This document shows positions 1-6,251 of a stretch of DNA of 7,327 nucleotides, piece after piece. The notes below the pieces were generated by a model. It was not told the origin of the DNA. It saw only the letters and a program-made list of their open reading frames with translations, and made no database searches. Numbering within the stretch: the first letter of the stretch is position 1; every line of letters starts with the position of its first letter. A program made the translations under genes and the position numbers. The DNA lies in the NCBI GenBank assembly GCA_029861675.1, contig JAOTYV010000251.1, forward strand, positions 1-7,327, written 5' to 3'. The DNA is from Alphaproteobacteria bacterium. GTDB lineage: Bacteria > Pseudomonadota > Alphaproteobacteria > UBA8366.

Positions 1-1047
1 TGCAAGCCTTTTGAACTGGACGGCATCAACCTCGAAGTGGGTGCCAGCATCGGTATCGCCCGATATCCCGACCATGGAACCGAAGCCAGCGACCTGATCC
101 AACGCGCGGATGTCGCGATGTATGCGGCCAAACAGACCCAGTCGGGATTTGCGTTTTACGACGCCGAAGAGGACCGCAACAGCGTTCGCCATCTTACCTT
201 GACCGGCGACCTGCGCCGTGCGGTTCAGGAAAACCAGCTGTTCTTGCATTTCCAGCCCAAGATCCGCATGCGCGGTGGTAAATTGATCGGCGTCGAGGCA
301 TTGGTTCGCTGGAACCATCCGGAGCACGGTTTCATTCCACCCGACGAATTCATCGACCATGCGGAACAGACCGGATTGACGGCGCCATTGACCGACTGGG
401 TCCTCAACGCCGCGCTCCGTCAATGGTCAAGCTGGCAGCACCGGGGCCTGGAACTGGATATGGCGGTCAACCTGTCGCCGCGAATGCTCCATTTCGGCGA
501 CATCGTCGGCATGATCGGCCGGCGGCTGGAAAAATGGAATATGCCCGCGGATCGCCTGGTTATCGAAATCACCGAGAACGCCTTGATGATCGATCCACAG
601 CGCTCCAGCGAAGCCGTCGCGGCATTGCGCAAGATGGGCGTTCGGATCGCGATCGACGATTTCGGGACCGGATATTCATCGCTCAGCTTGCTCAAGGAAT
701 TGGCCGCCGAGGAGCTCAAGATCGACAAGAGCTTCGTCATGGAGCTCACCGAAAGCGAGAGCGATCGCACCATCGTCGAATCGACCATCGCGATGGCGCA
801 CAATCTTGGCCTCACCGTGGTCGCCGAAGGCATCGAATCCGAGGATGCGCTTGTCATGCTGCGGCGCATGGGATGCGATGTGGGCCAGGGATTTCACATC
901 GGCCGTCCGATAAATCCGGCCGAGTTCGACAAATGGATGGTGGATACCGCGCGGCAGCCCGCCGCGGGCCGGCGTCAGAAGCGCGCCCGCAAAAAGACGG
1001 CTCCGAAGGAAAGGATCGCGCCCATCGCCGCCACGGCGGCCCTATAG
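1..1047 (+). CDS. GGDEF-EAL cyclic-di-GMP signalling protein, 5'-truncated by window edge
   Basis: The reading frame is open from base 1, so the start lies outside the window; 348 residues are visible. The first ~40 residues are the C-terminal end of a GGDEF domain (ASIGIARYPDHG, then RADVAMYAAKQ). A full EAL domain follows from about base 240 to 945. The EAL triad is encoded at 295-303, and the residues usual for metal and c-di-GMP binding are all visible: NLSP, EITE, the DDFGTGYSS loop (Asp-Asp at 655-660), LKIDKSF, AEGIE and GQGFHIGRP. Known of the family: EAL domains with these residues hydrolyse c-di-GMP to pGpG, so phosphodiesterase activity is plausible. The GGDEF signature itself is off-window, so cyclase activity cannot be judged. 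The protein ends in a basic, Ala-rich tail (RQKRARKKTAPKER). It is convergent with the dihaem cytochrome gene, 25 nt away, with no clear terminator between them. Confidence 0.95.
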   Translation, partial: CKPFELDGINLEVGASIGIARYPDHGTEASDLIQRADVAMYAAKQTQSGFAFYDAEEDRNSVRHLTLTGDLRRAVQENQLFLHFQPKIRMRGGKLIGVEALVRWNHPEHGFIPPDEFIDHAEQTGLTAPLTDWVLNAALRQWSSWQHRGLELDMAVNLSPRMLHFGDIVGMIGRRLEKWNMPADRLVIEITENALMIDPQRSSEAVAALRKMGVRIAIDDFGTGYSSLSLLKELAAEELKIDKSFVMELTESESDRTIVESTIAMAHNLGLTVVAEGIESEDALVMLRRMGCDVGQGFHIGRPINPAEFDKWMVDTARQPAAGRRQKRARKKTAPKERIAPIAATAAL

Positions 1048-1072
1048 GCCCCAGGGAACGCCCGGCGCGCGA

Positions 1073-1954
1073 TTAAGGCGTGGCGCGGGCGGGTAACGAG
1101 AGCAGGTACTCGACCACCGCTTTTCGATCCTCTTCGCTCCAGTGCTCGCTGCCCTCTTCGACCACTTCCGCCATGGCCCCTCCGATCACGTCGCCATCCG
1201 GCAGCCCGCCGGTTTCGAGTAGATCCAGCAGATCCGCCTCGCTCCACTTGCCGATACCCTGGCGGATATGCGAGGTGATGTTGGGCACCGGTTTCCCTTC
1301 GGGACCGGCGCGGGTTCCGGCCAGGGCATAGGTATCGCTGGTCGCGCCGAAATAATTCCGCGCGGTGTGGCATTCGCCGCAATGGGACGGCCCATTCACG
1401 ATATACGCGCCGCGGTTCCAAGTAGCGCTCCGGTTGGGATCCGGCTTGAAGGCGCCCGGATTGAAGAACAACAATTTCCAGCCAAACAGCATCACACGCA
1501 TGTTGAAGGGAAACGACATGTCGTGCGGCCGCACGACTTTCCGGACCGGCTTCAGCGAATCGAGATAGGCTTTGAGGTCGACCAGGTCGCGCCGGCTCAT
1601 CCGCGTGTAGGAGGTATAGGGAAAAGACGGATAATAATGCTCACCCTTGGGCGTCAGCCCTTCCGTCATCGCCCGAACGAAGTCGGCCGTCGACCAGCCG
1701 CCGATACCGGTTTCCGGATCGGGCGTAATGTTCGGCGTATAGAAGGTGCCGAAGGGAGATTTCAAGGCCAGGCCGCCGGTCAGCGGCACTCCCTTGTTCT
1801 TCGTATCGGTGTGGCACGCCACGCACCCGCCGAGCCGCATTACGTAAGCGCCGCGGGTCGCGTCGCCCTTTTCTTCTTCGATACTGGCCGCATCCGCCGG
1901 TGCGGCGAACGCCAGCATGGCGAGCAGCCCGCCAACCAATCCAGAAAACTTCAT
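1073..1954 (-). CDS. Exported dihaem cytochrome c
   Basis: This is a 293-residue protein with a Sec signal peptide (MKF, then a hydrophobic stretch to about residue 18, likely cleaved after ADA at 22). It has two c-type haem sites, CVACH (44-48) and CGECH (192-196). Likely sixth ligands are Met119 (YTRMS) and Met261 (GGAMAEV). Each half carries the PNIT and GIGxW/GIGKW elements seen in the dihaem part of cytochrome subunits of membrane alcohol/aldehyde dehydrogenases (COG2010-like); the third haem and C-terminal anchor of those subunits are absent. Role inferred: periplasmic electron carrier or dehydrogenase partner, but no dehydrogenase is encoded nearby. The frame is open upstream to 2176; the start at 1954 was chosen because it places the signal peptide at the N terminus, although the Shine-Dalgarno is weak. 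It lies 164 nt downstream of the MerR-type gene on the same strand, so read-through is possible. Confidence 0.9.
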   Translation of the reverse strand: MKFSGLVGGLLAMLAFAAPADAASIEEEKGDATRGAYVMRLGGCVACHTDTKNKGVPLTGGLALKSPFGTFYTPNITPDPETGIGGWSTADFVRAMTEGLTPKGEHYYPSFPYTSYTRMSRRDLVDLKAYLDSLKPVRKVVRPHDMSFPFNMRVMLFGWKLLFFNPGAFKPDPNRSATWNRGAYIVNGPSHCGECHTARNYFGATSDTYALAGTRAGPEGKPVPNITSHIRQGIGKWSEADLLDLLETGGLPDGDVIGGAMAEVVEEGSEHWSEEDRKAVVEYLLSLPARATP

Positions 1955-2015
1955 CGGGTTATGCTCGCATATTGGTCGGAACGATGCACCACCGGATCGA
2001 TCTGACATTCGGCAT

Positions 2016-2122
2016 CTAGAGCAAATCCCGAGAGAACCGAATCGGTTCGCGACGACGTATTTGCGTAAAAACAAAGAGATAGACCATTTCACTTGGGTGA
2101 ATTTAAACAAGGAATGGTCTAG
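2016..2122. repeat. Two-hairpin REP-like palindromic element
   Basis: The element is bounded by inverted ends CTAGA (2016-2020) and TCTAG (2118-2122). Hairpin A has an outer stem GCAAAT/ATTTGC (2021-2026 with 2059-2064) and an inner perfect stem GAACCGA/TCGGTTC (2034-2040 with 2042-2048). An A-rich linker (2065-2079) separates it from hairpin B, a perfect 9-bp stem TAGACCATT/AATGGTCTA (2080-2088 with 2113-2121). An alternative inner stem is TTCAC/GTGAA (2088-2092 with 2097-2101). The form, and short words such as CTAGAGC and GAACCGAATCGGTTC, resemble dispersed intergenic palindromes of alphaproteobacteria; this is from memory and copy number cannot be tested here. It overlaps the stop codon of the leftward MerR gene. 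Read on that strand, hairpin B is followed by a T-rich run (TCTCTTTGTTTTT), so it may also act as a weak terminator between the regulator and the dihaem cytochrome. Confidence 0.55.
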
Positions 2123-2508
2123 GCGCCGGCCAAGTCTTCCAGTATCGGGCAATCCGGCCGCTCGTCCCCTTGGCACCGTTCTATCAATTGCACCAACGTA
2201 TCGCGCATTCCCATGAGTTCCTCGATCTTCCTATCGATTCCCGAAACCCGCTCCTGGGCCAACGCCCGGACATCGCCGCTCGACCGGTCACTGTCTTCAT
2301 AGAGCGACAGCAATTCCCGGCACTCATCAATGCCGAACCCCAAGGATCGCGCACGTTTGAGAAACTGCAGCGTCCGCACACTGGTGTCCTGATAATGCCG
2401 GTAGTTGTTCGCATTGCGCGCGGCCGGCGGAATCAGCCCGATTTCCTCATAATACCGGATCGTCTTCGCCGGAACGCCGGATTGATATGCCGCTTCGCCA
2501 ATATTCAT
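2119..2508 (-). CDS. cueR: MerR-family Cu(I)-responsive regulator (CueR/HmrR type)
   Basis: This 129-residue protein has an N-terminal winged helix (MNIGEAA, TIRYYEEIGLIPP), then the RARSLGFGIDECRELL segment, a long dimerisation helix (about 78-110) and a C-terminal metal loop. The loop has the C-x7-C pattern, Cys112 and Cys120 in RCQGDERPDCPIL, and Ser77 sits in the SGDV motif. With the start at 2508 these three residues fall at the same numbers as in E. coli CueR, where they mark sensors of +1 metals (Cu, Ag, Au). That favours this start, as does GGATGG 5 nt upstream; ATG codons at 2517 (same frame) and 2574 are alternatives without a Shine-Dalgarno. Family knowledge: the protein binds a dyad inside a promoter with a 19-bp spacer and untwists it when metal is bound. 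Two such dyads lie just upstream. The stop codon lies within the palindromic element. Confidence 0.93.
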   Translation of the reverse strand: MNIGEAAYQSGVPAKTIRYYEEIGLIPPAARNANNYRHYQDTSVRTLQFLKRARSLGFGIDECRELLSLYEDSDRSSGDVRALAQERVSGIDRKIEELMGMRDTLVQLIERCQGDERPDCPILEDLAGA

Positions 2509-2593
2509 TCGAGCCATCCATTTTATGCAATTGAACCAATAGATTGACACCCATGCCTTTTGGATAGACGTCATGGATGAACATAGGGATTGA

Positions 2594-2624
2594 AGAGTAT
2601 TTCTTCCAGTGACTGGAAGGTCAA
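2594..2624 (-). promoter_or_regulatory. CueR-type operator/promoter for the regulator gene
   Basis: Read leftward: -35 TTGACC (2619-2624), a 19-bp spacer, then a poor -10 TACTCT (2594-2599). The spacer carries a perfect dyad, CTTCCAGT-G-ACTGGAAG (2603-2619), matching the CCTTCC-N7-GGAAG layout of CueR/HmrR sites. The overlong 19-bp spacer is the hallmark of MerR-activated promoters. It points at the regulator gene, with a leader of about 80 nt, suggesting autoregulation. The operator is clear; the -10 box is the weak part. Confidence 0.7.
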
Positions 2625-2650
2625 TATCAGCAACGCTCCCCGATATTGGA

Positions 2651-2681
2651 TTGACCTTCCCGGGACTGGAACCGGCAAAAT
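2651..2681 (+). promoter_or_regulatory. CueR-type operator/promoter for cytochrome c operon
   Basis: The -35 box TTGACC (2651-2656) is followed by a 19-bp spacer and a -10 CAAAAT (2676-2681, four of six consensus bases). The spacer contains CCTTCC-N7-GGAACC (2655-2673), close to the CueR consensus although the right arm departs at its end. The layout matches known Cu-responsive MerR promoters such as E. coli copA. A transcript would start near 2688, just before the cytochrome c gene. The dyad centre (2664) is 53 bp, about five helical turns, from the opposing dyad centre (2611). Confidence 0.75.
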
Positions 2682-2700
2682 TGGAAACTTCATCGGCGCT

Positions 2701-3180
2701 ATGAAAGACCTGTCGACCGTGAAAGCACCCATGCGCGTCCTCACCGCGGCGCTGATCGTCCTTGTGGCCGGCGTTGCGTACTATTTCTATTCGACGTCAG
2801 ACGGGCCGAAGAGCGCCCGGGTGCCCCCTGCCGGCACGGTACAGGGCGCTGCGTTATATGCCGAGCATTGCGCCGCGTGCCATGGCGTCAATCTGGAAGG
2901 ACAGCCGAACTGGCGGACGCGGCTGCCGAACGGGCGACTGCCGGCGCCGCCGCATGACGAAACCGGGCACACCTGGCACCATCCGGACGACCTGCTTTTC
3001 GCAATTACCAAGCGTGGGACGGAAGCGATGACCGGGTCGAATTACAAGAGCGATATGCGCGGCTTTGGCGATACACTGAACGACCGGCAAATTTGGGCCG
3101 TGCTCGACTTCATCAAATCCCGCTGGCCGGCGGAAATCCGGCAGCGCCAATCCGCCATCAACGCACGGCAACGGAAATAA
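2701..3180 (+). CDS. Membrane-anchored monohaem cytochrome c
   Basis: This 159-residue protein has an N-terminal hydrophobic segment (about 13-30, VLTAALIVLVAGVAYYF) that probably anchors it with the haem domain in the periplasm. There is one haem site, CAACH (57-61), in the context ALYAEHCAACHG, with Met119 (SDMRGFG) as likely sixth ligand. Between them lies a conserved-looking stretch with RLPNGRLPAPPHDETG and HTWHH. Similar small cytochromes are, from memory, often found in copper-resistance clusters; that would agree with the CueR-type promoter just upstream. Role inferred: electron transfer linked to copper stress in the envelope. The start is uncertain: 2701 is preferred, ATG 2731 (MRVLTAAL) is equally reasonable, and neither has a strong Shine-Dalgarno. 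The frame is open back to a TTG at 2590, but that would place both operators inside the coding sequence. Confidence 0.88.
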   Translation: MKDLSTVKAPMRVLTAALIVLVAGVAYYFYSTSDGPKSARVPPAGTVQGAALYAEHCAACHGVNLEGQPNWRTRLPNGRLPAPPHDETGHTWHHPDDLLFAITKRGTEAMTGSNYKSDMRGFGDTLNDRQIWAVLDFIKSRWPAEIRQRQSAINARQRK

Positions 3181-3226
3181 CCCGGAGTGTCTCGACCGCT
3201 TCACCAAAACCGAAGGAGCAAGTCAC

Positions 3227-3478
3227 ATGGCAAACACCTGCGAAATCTTCAGCGCCGGCTGCGAGGTCTGTAACACGCTGGTCACGGAAATAACCGCCCT
3301 CGCCGGCGAAAAATGCACCATCGTCGTGCGGGACATGCATCAGGCGGACGTCGCCGCGCATGCGGCCGCGCTCGGGATCAATTCGATCCCGTCGGTGGTG
3401 ATCGACGGTGTGCCCGCCGATTGCTGTGCCGTCGACGGACCGGACCTCGGCGTAATCCGGAAGGCGCTGGGGCTCTAA
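3227..3478 (+). CDS. Small cysteine-rich thioredoxin/glutaredoxin-fold protein
   Basis: This 83-residue protein has no signal peptide, so it is probably cytoplasmic. Near the N terminus is a CxxC redox or metal motif, Cys12-Glu-Val-Cys15 in SAGCEVC. The cis-proline of the thioredoxin fold is visible in the SIPSVVIDG segment (Pro55). Three further regions carry cysteines (Cys5, Cys30 and the pair Cys66-Cys67 in ADCCAVDGPD), giving six cysteines in all. The family resembles small glutaredoxin-like proteins found beside metal regulators; the exact role is not established. Thiol redox work or soft-metal binding is inferred. A strong Shine-Dalgarno, AAGGAG (3213-3218), precedes the ATG by 8 nt. 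It lies 46 nt after the cytochrome c stop with no terminator visible, so the two are probably one operon under the CueR-type promoter. Confidence 0.85.
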   Translation: MANTCEIFSAGCEVCNTLVTEITALAGEKCTIVVRDMHQADVAAHAAALGINSIPSVVIDGVPADCCAVDGPDLGVIRKALGL

Positions 3479-3529
3479 CCGGTCACGGCGGCTCCCAACG
3501 GGTTCACGCGTTGCCTATGCAGCAATGAT

Positions 3530-3546
3530 GTGGATTGATTATCCAC
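3530..3546. other. Short perfect hairpin between operon and next gene
   Basis: GTGGAT (3530-3535) pairs with ATCCAC (3541-3546) around a 5-nt loop. It lies 52 nt after the thioredoxin-like stop and 21 nt before the isomerase start. No T-tract follows, so it is not a standard terminator; it could be an operator or chance. Confidence 0.3.
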
Positions 3547-3567
3547 GTCTTCCTGCATGGAGTCCGT

Positions 3568-4188
3568 ATGCCGAAACTCGAGTTTTTCTTCGATTTCTCC
3601 AGCCCCTGGACGTATATGGCCTTCACCCGAACCGGTCCGTTGTGCGCAGAAACCGGAGCGGCGTTAATTTGGAAGCCGTTCTACGTCGCCGCCGTGTTCC
3701 GCCAGGCAAACCATGAAGTAGCGGCCAAACGCGCGGTGCCGGTTCCGGCCAAACTCGACTACTACTGGACCGACATGCAGCGTTGGGCCGACCGGCTCGG
3801 CATCCGGATCGGCCGCCCACCGGTCTACGGCGGCGGCTCGAAGCCGCTGAACAGCGCCAAGGCCTTACGCGGCGCCCTTGCCGCCCTCGATCAGGGGGCT
3901 ATCGCGGACTATGCAGCCGCAACCTTTCGCGCCTATTGGGAAGAGTTACGAGATATCTCCGACCCGGCCGTCCTTGCCGAAATCGCGGCCGGGGTAGGTC
4001 TGGAGTCCGCGGCGTTCTTAGAGCGCCTGGATGACGACGACACGCGGGCGCGGCTGCGGGCGAATACCGACGAACTCATCGAGCGCGGCGGCTTCGGCAC
4101 GCCGACTTTCTTCGTCGATGAGGACCAGCTCTACTTCGGCAACGACCGGCTGGATTTCGTACGCGACGCCTTGCTGGCGGCCCGCTGA
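3568..4188 (+). CDS. 2-hydroxychromene-2-carboxylate isomerase / DsbA-family protein
   Basis: This 206-residue protein belongs to the DsbA/kappa-class glutathione transferase fold. The N-terminal strand and loop, FFFDFSSPWTY, contain the DFxSP motif (Asp9, Ser12) that in HCCA isomerases such as NahD carries the serine near the glutathione thiol; no CxxC is present, so it is not a disulfide oxidase. A helical insert follows, and the C-terminal thioredoxin part has the family signature GGFGTPTFFVDEDQLYFG, then NDRLDFV. Known reaction of the family: glutathione-dependent isomerisation in naphthalene-type aromatic breakdown, but many chromosomal members act on unknown substrates and no aromatic pathway genes are seen here. 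The start at 3568 has GGAG 5 nt upstream (3559-3562); a TTG at 3535 would add 11 residues. The gene is tail to tail with the glutathione transferase, 7 nt away. Confidence 0.9.
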   Translation: MPKLEFFFDFSSPWTYMAFTRTGPLCAETGAALIWKPFYVAAVFRQANHEVAAKRAVPVPAKLDYYWTDMQRWADRLGIRIGRPPVYGGGSKPLNSAKALRGALAALDQGAIADYAAATFRAYWEELRDISDPAVLAEIAAGVGLESAAFLERLDDDDTRARLRANTDELIERGGFGTPTFFVDEDQLYFGNDRLDFVRDALLAAR

Positions 4189-4195
4189 TCCCCAA

Positions 4196-4900
4196 TCACT
4201 CGCCCGCCTGCTTCACGGAATCGGCGTTTTGACCAAATAGGATGCGGCGTGATTCTTCGGTATGCGGCCGGCCGTAGTCACGCCAATCCTTGCCCACATC
4301 GACGCCGCGCCGCACCGCGGGCCGCACCTTCATGGTGTCATGCCAGCGCTGCACGTTCGGCAAATGGTCGAGCGATTGCCCGAACCGCTTATAGGGAATC
4401 AGCCACGGCCACGACGCCATGTCGGCAATCGAATAGTCGCCGGCGATGAACTCCTTGTCAGCGAGCTGGCGATCCAGCACCCCAAGCAGGCGGTCGTATT
4501 CGCGACCATAGCGGTCCTTGGAATACGGATTTTCCTCGGGCGCGTAGTTGACGAAATGGCTGAGCTGCCCGGCCATCGGCCCGAGCCCGCCGACCTGCCA
4601 GTACACCCATTGCAGCACGTTGTAGCGGCCCTTCAGGTCCTGCGGCATGAACTTGCCGGTGGTCTCGGCGAGATAGCTCAGGATCGCGCCCGATTCGAAA
4701 ATCGTCACCGGATCGTCCGGGTCGCGCCGATCGACCATCGCCGGCATGCGGTTGTTCGGGCCGATGGCGAGGAATTCCGGCTCGAACTGCGCGCCGCTGC
4801 GAATATCGACCGGCTTCGCCTCATAGGGCAATCCGCATTCCTCCAGCATGATGGTGATCTTCCAGCCGTTCGGTGTCGGCCAGTAGTAAAGATCGATCAT
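4196..4900 (-). CDS. Nu-class glutathione transferase (YfcG/GstB-like)
   Basis: This 234-residue protein starts with a thioredoxin-like domain, MIDLYYWPTPNGWKITIML. Thr9 and Asn11 of the TPN motif sit at the same positions as in E. coli YfcG, where they replace the usual catalytic Tyr/Ser/Cys and bind glutathione. Further family marks are PNNRMPAMVD (48-57), the glutathione-binding FESGAILSYLAE (68 on), and an all-helical C domain with LQWVYWQVGGLGPMAGQ and YSIADMASWPW. Known of the class: disulfide-bond reductase and weak peroxidase activity with two glutathione molecules, in the cytoplasm. The start at 4900 was chosen because homologues begin with MIDLY and GGGAG lies 7 nt upstream; the open frame continues to 5026. 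It is divergent from the amidohydrolase across 179 nt in which no convincing promoter pair is visible. Confidence 0.93.
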   Translation of the reverse strand: MIDLYYWPTPNGWKITIMLEECGLPYEAKPVDIRSGAQFEPEFLAIGPNNRMPAMVDRRDPDDPVTIFESGAILSYLAETTGKFMPQDLKGRYNVLQWVYWQVGGLGPMAGQLSHFVNYAPEENPYSKDRYGREYDRLLGVLDRQLADKEFIAGDYSIADMASWPWLIPYKRFGQSLDHLPNVQRWHDTMKVRPAVRRGVDVGKDWRDYGRPHTEESRRILFGQNADSVKQAGE

Positions 4901-5079
4901 GACGGGGCTCCCGGTCGGTTCGTGTCGGCGGACACGGTAAACGGCGCCCTCGGGCGGCGCAAGAATGGCCGCCAGGGCGCCTTCGATCGATCCGTCGGCC
5001 CGCCGTGTTGCACGCCATCGTGGCAAGGTTCAGAATACGTCCGGACAAACTTGCGCCATCACGCCGGGAGGGAACGAGT

Positions 5080-6225
5080 ATGGACTACAAACGCATCTCC
5101 GCCGATTGCCACATCGATTTGATCTGGATGCCGCCGGACCTGTTTACCTCGAACGCATCCGCCGCCATGAAAGATCGCATGCCCTACGTCACCGACGGCG
5201 AAAAGGGCCCGACCTGGGTTTCCAAAAAGGGCGCGATGTTCGGTCTGGTAAACGGCATGGGATCCGCCGGCCGCGAATACGTGCCGGGTGTCATCCATCG
5301 CTCCGACCGGATGGCCGAGACGGGGCTCTATAGCGACGGCAAGAAGGGCATCCGCCGGCTAACCGACCCGGATTTGCGCCTCAAAGACCAGGATCTCGAC
5401 GGGGTCCAGGCTGAGGTGCTGTACGGAATCCTGGGTACGTCGCAGCGGCTGGAAGACCCGGAAGCGGCGACTGAGGTGATGCGCATCTACAACGAATGGC
5501 TGGACGGGTTCTGCAAGACCCACCCGGAGCGTTATGCGGGTATGGCCTCGATCCCCAACCACGACATGGACGCGGCGCTTGCCGAGGTGGAGCGCGTCGC
5601 CAAGCGCGGCGGGTGCCGCGGTATCGAGGTCTCGCGCACCCACGACATGAAGGCGCTGTACGATCCCCATTGGTATCCACTGTGGGCCGTGGCCGAGGAA
5701 GCCGGGCTGCCGGTGCATTTCCACACCATCGGCACCAAACGGCCCGACTACGAATCCATGGAGCCGATGCAGGCGCGCCAGGCCTTCGCGGTACACATCA
5801 CCGGCTTCCAGATGGCGATGTCGCAGGTCCTGATGGAGATCATCTATGGTGGCGTGCTGGAAGCCTATCCGAAACTGAAGGTCGTTATCGGCGAAAGCGG
5901 AATCGGCTGGATCCCCTATGTCCTGCAGCACATGGACCTGGAATGGGGCGATCAGTTCAAGGATCTCACCCTAAGAATGAAACCGTCCGAATACTGGCAC
6001 CGGCAATGCAAGGCGACCTACCAGAGCGACCGGGTCGGCATCCTGCTGCTGGATCAACTCGGCGAAGACAATGTCATGTGGGGATCGGACTTCCCGCACC
6101 CGGACGGCGTGTGGCCGGATTCGCAGGATTTTATCGATGAGGAACTCGGCGACCTGCCGGCGGCGAAGCGCCACAAGGTGGTCTGCGAGAATGCCGCCAA
6201 ATTGTACGGGTTCATTCCGTCGTAA
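5080..6225 (+). CDS. Metal-dependent amidohydrolase, ACMSD-like (Amidohydro_2)
   Basis: This 381-residue TIM-barrel protein belongs to the family that includes ACMSD-type decarboxylases and related hydrolases. Visible metal-site elements are ISADCHID near the N terminus (His11), PVHFHTIG (His215), and WGSDFPHPDG, whose Asp337 is the usual catalytic aspartate. Typical stretches MASIPNHD, GCRGIEVS, VIGESGIGWIPYV and a final ENAAKLYGF are present. The His-x-His of ACMSD reads His11-Ile-Asp13 here; relatives vary at this point, so it need not mean loss of activity. The substrate is unknown; C-C decarboxylation or hydrolysis of an aromatic or ring-derived acid would fit the family. The start at 5080 has a strong Shine-Dalgarno, GGGAGGG (5066-5072), 7 nt upstream; GTG 5005 in the same frame is unlikely. 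No signal peptide is present. It is probably monocistronic, as a 450-nt gap follows. Confidence 0.93.
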   Translation: MDYKRISADCHIDLIWMPPDLFTSNASAAMKDRMPYVTDGEKGPTWVSKKGAMFGLVNGMGSAGREYVPGVIHRSDRMAETGLYSDGKKGIRRLTDPDLRLKDQDLDGVQAEVLYGILGTSQRLEDPEAATEVMRIYNEWLDGFCKTHPERYAGMASIPNHDMDAALAEVERVAKRGGCRGIEVSRTHDMKALYDPHWYPLWAVAEEAGLPVHFHTIGTKRPDYESMEPMQARQAFAVHITGFQMAMSQVLMEIIYGGVLEAYPKLKVVIGESGIGWIPYVLQHMDLEWGDQFKDLTLRMKPSEYWHRQCKATYQSDRVGILLLDQLGEDNVMWGSDFPHPDGVWPDSQDFIDEELGDLPAAKRHKVVCENAAKLYGFIPS

Positions 6226-6243
6226 CCGGCGCGGCCGGCGTTT
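6226..6243 (+). terminator. Weak candidate terminator after amidohydrolase
   Basis: Immediately after the stop codon, CCGGC (6226-6230) pairs with GCCGG (6234-6238) around a 3-nt loop, followed by CG and three Ts. The stem is short and the T-run is poor, so intrinsic termination is only possible. Confidence 0.25.
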
Positions 6244-6251
6244 CGCGCGTC

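Noticed and set aside
1048..1072. Bidirectional terminator between the EAL and dihaem cytochrome stops
   Set aside because: The 25-nt gap has no hairpin followed by Ts on either strand.
423..1076. Long rightward frame overlapping the EAL domain (217 codons), plus the leftward frame at 420-869
   Set aside because: Both are shadows of the EAL gene: the translations are Arg/Gly- or Ser-rich with no domain, while the EAL frame has all family motifs.
1268..2005. Rightward 245-codon frame antisense to the dihaem cytochrome
   Set aside because: Arg/Gly/Pro-rich translation without motifs; the opposite strand has a signal peptide and two CxxCH sites.
1955..2176. In-frame N-terminal extension of the dihaem cytochrome to 2176
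   Set aside because: It would bury the signal peptide, run through the palindromic element and overlap the end of the regulator gene.
2590..2700. In-frame N-terminal extension of the cytochrome c gene from a TTG at 2590
   Set aside because: It would cover both CueR-type operators and the promoter, has no Shine-Dalgarno, and puts 37 polar residues before the membrane segment.
3496..3513. CAACG/CGTTG inverted repeat after the thioredoxin-like gene as a terminator
   Set aside because: A 5-bp stem with an 8-nt loop and no T-run is too weak.
5008..5036. Possible promoter TTGCAC-17-CAGAAT before the amidohydrolase
   Set aside because: Only three of six -35 bases match and such matches are common by chance.
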